Shown one piece after another: positions 6,128 to 7,857 of a stretch of 7,857 nt of DNA. Position numbers and translations under genes: made by a program. The stretch lies in NCBI GenBank assembly GCA_946613955.1, contig CAMOGC010000075.1, forward strand, positions 1-7,857, in the 5' to 3' direction. The stretch is from an uncultured Clostridia bacterium (lineage in GTDB: Bacteria; Bacillota_A; Clostridia; Christensenellales; Aristaeellaceae). Below the pieces are notes generated by a model. It saw only the letters and a list, made by a program, of their open reading frames with translations, was not told the DNA's origin and ran no database searches. The first letter of the stretch is position 1; each line of letters starts with the position of its first letter.

Positions 6128-7030
6128 ATGAAAACGATTCTGACGCTGGACGTGGGCGGAACCGCGGTCAAGATGGGGCTGATCCGGGAGGACGGAAGCC
6201 TTCAGAGCAAGAGGGAAAGAAGCGTATCCTTCGACGGATACCGAACGCCGATCCTGCAAACGGTGATCCGGGAGGCAGAGGCCTATCTTCAGGAGGAAGA
6301 CGCCTCTCCCGCGGGGATCGGGGTTTCCGCCACCGGACAGGTGGACGACCGGGAGGGCGTCGTCATCGGAACCAACGGCGCGATCCCAGGGTATGAGGGA
6401 ACGCCCTTCCGCCGGGCCCTGGAGGAGCGCTTTGGCGTGCCCGTCCGGGTGCAGAACGACGCCAACGCAGCAGTGCTGGGAGAATGCTACGCCGGGCGGG
6501 GACGGGACGTCGCGGACGTGCTGATGGTGACGCTGGGAACCGGCGTGGGCGGCGGCGTGGTCAGCGGAGGCCGGCTGATGACCGGCGCCAGAGGCATCGC
6601 CGGGGAGCTGGGCCACTTCCAGCTGGATCCGGGGGGAGAAAAATGTACATGTGGAAGGCGGGGCTGCTTCGAGCGATACGCGTCCGTCTCCGCCCTGGTG
6701 CGAAGCGCCGGCGGAAAGAGGGGATATGCCAACGGGCGGGAGATTTTCAGCCGGGCGGCGGAGGATGATCCCACGGCCCTCGGGCTGCTTTCGGACTGGA
6801 TCGGTTTTATCGCCGCCGGGCTCATTGGCCTGACGCATATTTTTAACCCCTCGCTGATTCTGATCGGCGGAGGCGTTTCCACCCAGGAGCAGCTGCTGAT
6901 CGCCCCGCTTCGCGAAAAGGTGATGGCGGGGGTCATGCCCCGGTTCGCCGAAGGGCTGAGACTGGAGGCGGCGATGCTGGGCAACGACGCGGGAATCTAT
7001 GGGGCGGCGGCCCTTTTCCTGCGGCCATGA
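6128..7030 (+). CDS. nanK: ROK-family sugar kinase, probable N-acetylmannosamine kinase
   Basis: Cytoplasmic ROK kinase of 300 residues, the usual length. It probably phosphorylates ManNAc released by NanA, giving the NanE substrate. Motifs in order: phosphate-binding LDVGGTAVK (7-15), GIGVSATGQVD (63-73), NDANAAVLGE with catalytic Asp111, the second phosphate loop VTLGTGVGGG (134-143), GELGH (159-163) and the ROK zinc site His163, Cys173, Cys175, Cys180 in H-x9-CxCGxxGC spacing with Glu182. ILIGGGVS follows near the C-terminus. The start at 6128 comes 4 bases after AAGGAGGG. The reading frame is open further upstream, but that part overlaps nanE and shows no homology. ROK motifs alone cannot separate ManNAc kinase from glucokinase or other hexose kinases. 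The nanE/nanA context makes ManNAc the best guess. It carries no N-terminal DNA-binding domain, so it is not a ROK repressor. Confidence 0.88.
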   Translation: MKTILTLDVGGTAVKMGLIREDGSLQSKRERSVSFDGYRTPILQTVIREAEAYLQEEDASPAGIGVSATGQVDDREGVVIGTNGAIPGYEGTPFRRALEERFGVPVRVQNDANAAVLGECYAGRGRDVADVLMVTLGTGVGGGVVSGGRLMTGARGIAGELGHFQLDPGGEKCTCGRRGCFERYASVSALVRSAGGKRGYANGREIFSRAAEDDPTALGLLSDWIGFIAAGLIGLTHIFNPSLILIGGGVSTQEQLLIAPLREKVMAGVMPRFAEGLRLEAAMLGNDAGIYGAAALFLRP

Positions 7031-7081
7031 AGGACGAAACAGGAGACGAACGGGAACGGAAACAGAATCGGGGAGGAAGAA

Positions 7082-7732
7082 ATGAAAACCCATATTCTTT
7101 GCATCGGGGATTCCAATACGCATGGATACTGCGCGGATCCCCGGGACTGTGCTGACGGCGGCATCCGCTTCAATGAGGAGGAACGGTGGACCTGCCTTTT
7201 GCAAAAGGCGCTGGGGGAGGAGTATCTGGTTACAGAGGAGGGCCTTTCCGGAAGGACAACGGTTTTTCAGGATCCGATTCACGAGAGTATGGACGCTCTG
7301 TCGGTGATGTATCCGCTGCTGAAGAGCCACGAGACCGTGGATCTGCTGATCATGATGCTGGGGACGAACGACTGCAAGGAGCGGTTTCATTCCTCCGCGG
7401 CCCTGATTGGCCAGGGCATGAACCGGCTGATCCTGAAGGCGAAGACAGTGGACTGCTGGGGCCGCCACGGGCCGGACATCCTGGTGGTCGCGCCGCCGCC
7501 GGTCGGGGATCAGTTTCACGACGAGGTCATGGGCGAAGGCGTTCCGGAACGGTCCCGGGGCATCGCGAAATGGTATCGGGCCGTGGCGGAGTCCCAGGGC
7601 TGCCGGTTTCTGGACGCGGCGGGATGCGAATTCAACCCAGTGGATCACATGCATTTGACGCGGAAGGGACACGCACAGCTGGCGGAAAGGCTGACCAGGC
7701 TGATTCTGGAACATCCGCCGGTGAAAGGGTAA
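7082..7732 (+). CDS. SGNH/GDSL-family esterase, candidate intracellular sialate O-acetylesterase
   Basis: Small hydrolase of 216 residues with all four SGNH blocks: CIGDSNTHGY with nucleophile Ser11, EGLSGRTT with oxyanion Gly57, MLGTND with Asn96, and DHMHL giving Asp188 and His191 as the catalytic pair. There is no signal peptide or membrane segment, so it acts in the cytoplasm. GDSNTHGY plus a short single domain resembles the lysophospholipase L1/arylesterase branch that also includes small acetylesterases. GGGAGG (7071-7076) lies 5 bases before the ATG, and the gene is 51 bp after nanK, so it is probably the last gene of the operon. Given its neighbours, removal of O-acetyl groups from imported sialic acid or ManNAc is a reasonable hypothesis. 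The family is too broad for sequence alone to fix the substrate. Confidence 0.85.
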   Translation: MKTHILCIGDSNTHGYCADPRDCADGGIRFNEEERWTCLLQKALGEEYLVTEEGLSGRTTVFQDPIHESMDALSVMYPLLKSHETVDLLIMMLGTNDCKERFHSSAALIGQGMNRLILKAKTVDCWGRHGPDILVVAPPPVGDQFHDEVMGEGVPERSRGIAKWYRAVAESQGCRFLDAAGCEFNPVDHMHLTRKGHAQLAERLTRLILEHPPVKG

Positions 7733-7735
7733 GAA

Positions 7736-7857
7736 ATGAAGAAAAGGCGGCGGCCGGAGGAGAAGCGCCCGGAGCCGCCGGAAAAGAACCCATGGAAAAA
7801 GCATCGAAAATCGGCTCCTCCGCATCAAGACGGAGGAGCCGATGATTCTGTTTATGG
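7736..7857 (+). CDS. Doubtful partial ORF running off the right edge
   Basis: An ATG three bases after the esterase stop opens a frame with no stop through the window end (40 complete codons). It begins MKKRRRPEEKRPEPPEKN, a basic, Pro/Glu-rich low-complexity sequence with no recognisable domain. The only upstream ribosome-site candidate is AAGGG about 7 bases away. The 13-bp perfect hairpin at 7810-7843 lies inside the frame, which argues against coding. It could still be the cytoplasmic N-terminus of a membrane protein. The sequence beyond the edge would decide. Confidence 0.2.
   Translation, partial: MKKRRRPEEKRPEPPEKNPWKKHRKSAPPHQDGGADDSVY
7810..7843. terminator. Probable bidirectional intrinsic terminator after the esterase gene
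   Basis: ATCGGCTCCTCCG (7810-7822) and its exact reverse complement (7831-7843) form a 13-bp stem with an 8-base loop. Reading right, the stem is followed by GATTCTGTTTA, a weak U-tract. Reading left, it is followed by TTTCGATGCTTTTT, a better one. It lies 77 bp after the esterase stop and could end this operon and a gene converging from the right. Confidence 0.65.

Noticed and set aside
5966..7828. 620-codon minus-strand open frame opposite nanK and the esterase
   Set aside because: Its translation is rich in Arg, Pro and His with no domain. It is antisense to two genes with complete catalytic motifs and arises from G+C-rich codon bias.

Overview
The window is one divergent catabolic locus for N-acetylneuraminate (sialic acid). 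Eight complete protein-coding genes fill nearly all of it. It looks like a Clostridia-type Firmicute: Shine-Dalgarno sites are strong (AGGAGG/GGAGGT at 5-8 bases), the promoters are classic sigma-A type, and the sugar transporter is a CUT1 ABC system with no ATPase gene beside it. Base composition is moderately G+C rich. The solute-binding protein has an ordinary Sec signal with no lipobox cysteine, which is unusual for a monoderm Firmicute. It might point to a Christensenellales-like gut lineage or a diderm Firmicute. That placement is inference only.

Left arm, minus strand, transcribed right to left from about 4376: a sugar-binding protein (3053-4327), two MalF/MalG-type permeases (2051-2974 and 1145-2035), and a DapA/NAL-family lyase read as N-acetylneuraminate lyase NanA (43-957). 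Stem-loops lie between the binding protein and the first permease (2999-3030) and between the second permease and nanA (1115-1134). Both are placed to step down expression along the transcript.

Centre, 4328-4569: a 242-bp divergent regulatory region. It holds a TTGACA-N17-TATAAT promoter reading right and a TTGACA-N17-TACATT promoter reading left. Two matching near-palindromes with core TGTNCTACA sit on the left promoter's -10 and just downstream of the right promoter's start. They fit the FadR-subfamily GntR operator pattern and are my best candidate sites for the adjacent regulator.

Right arm, plus strand, from about 4511: a FadR/FCD-type GntR regulator (4570-5259), N-acetylmannosamine-6-phosphate 2-epimerase NanE (5277-5972), a ROK-family kinase read as N-acetylmannosamine kinase NanK (6128-7030), and a cytoplasmic SGNH/GDSL esterase (7082-7732). 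A 13-bp perfect hairpin near the right edge (7810-7843) probably ends the operon.

Read together: sialic acid is captured by the binding protein and imported, NanA splits it to ManNAc and pyruvate, NanK phosphorylates ManNAc, and NanE epimerises ManNAc-6-P to GlcNAc-6-P. NagA and NagB would have to be encoded elsewhere. The esterase may remove O-acetyl groups from imported sialic acid. No sialidase, transporter ATPase, mobile element, CRISPR array or RNA gene is visible. The pathway itself is known. The less ordinary points are the predicted operators, the linked esterase, the lyase active-site variation and the non-lipoprotein binding protein.
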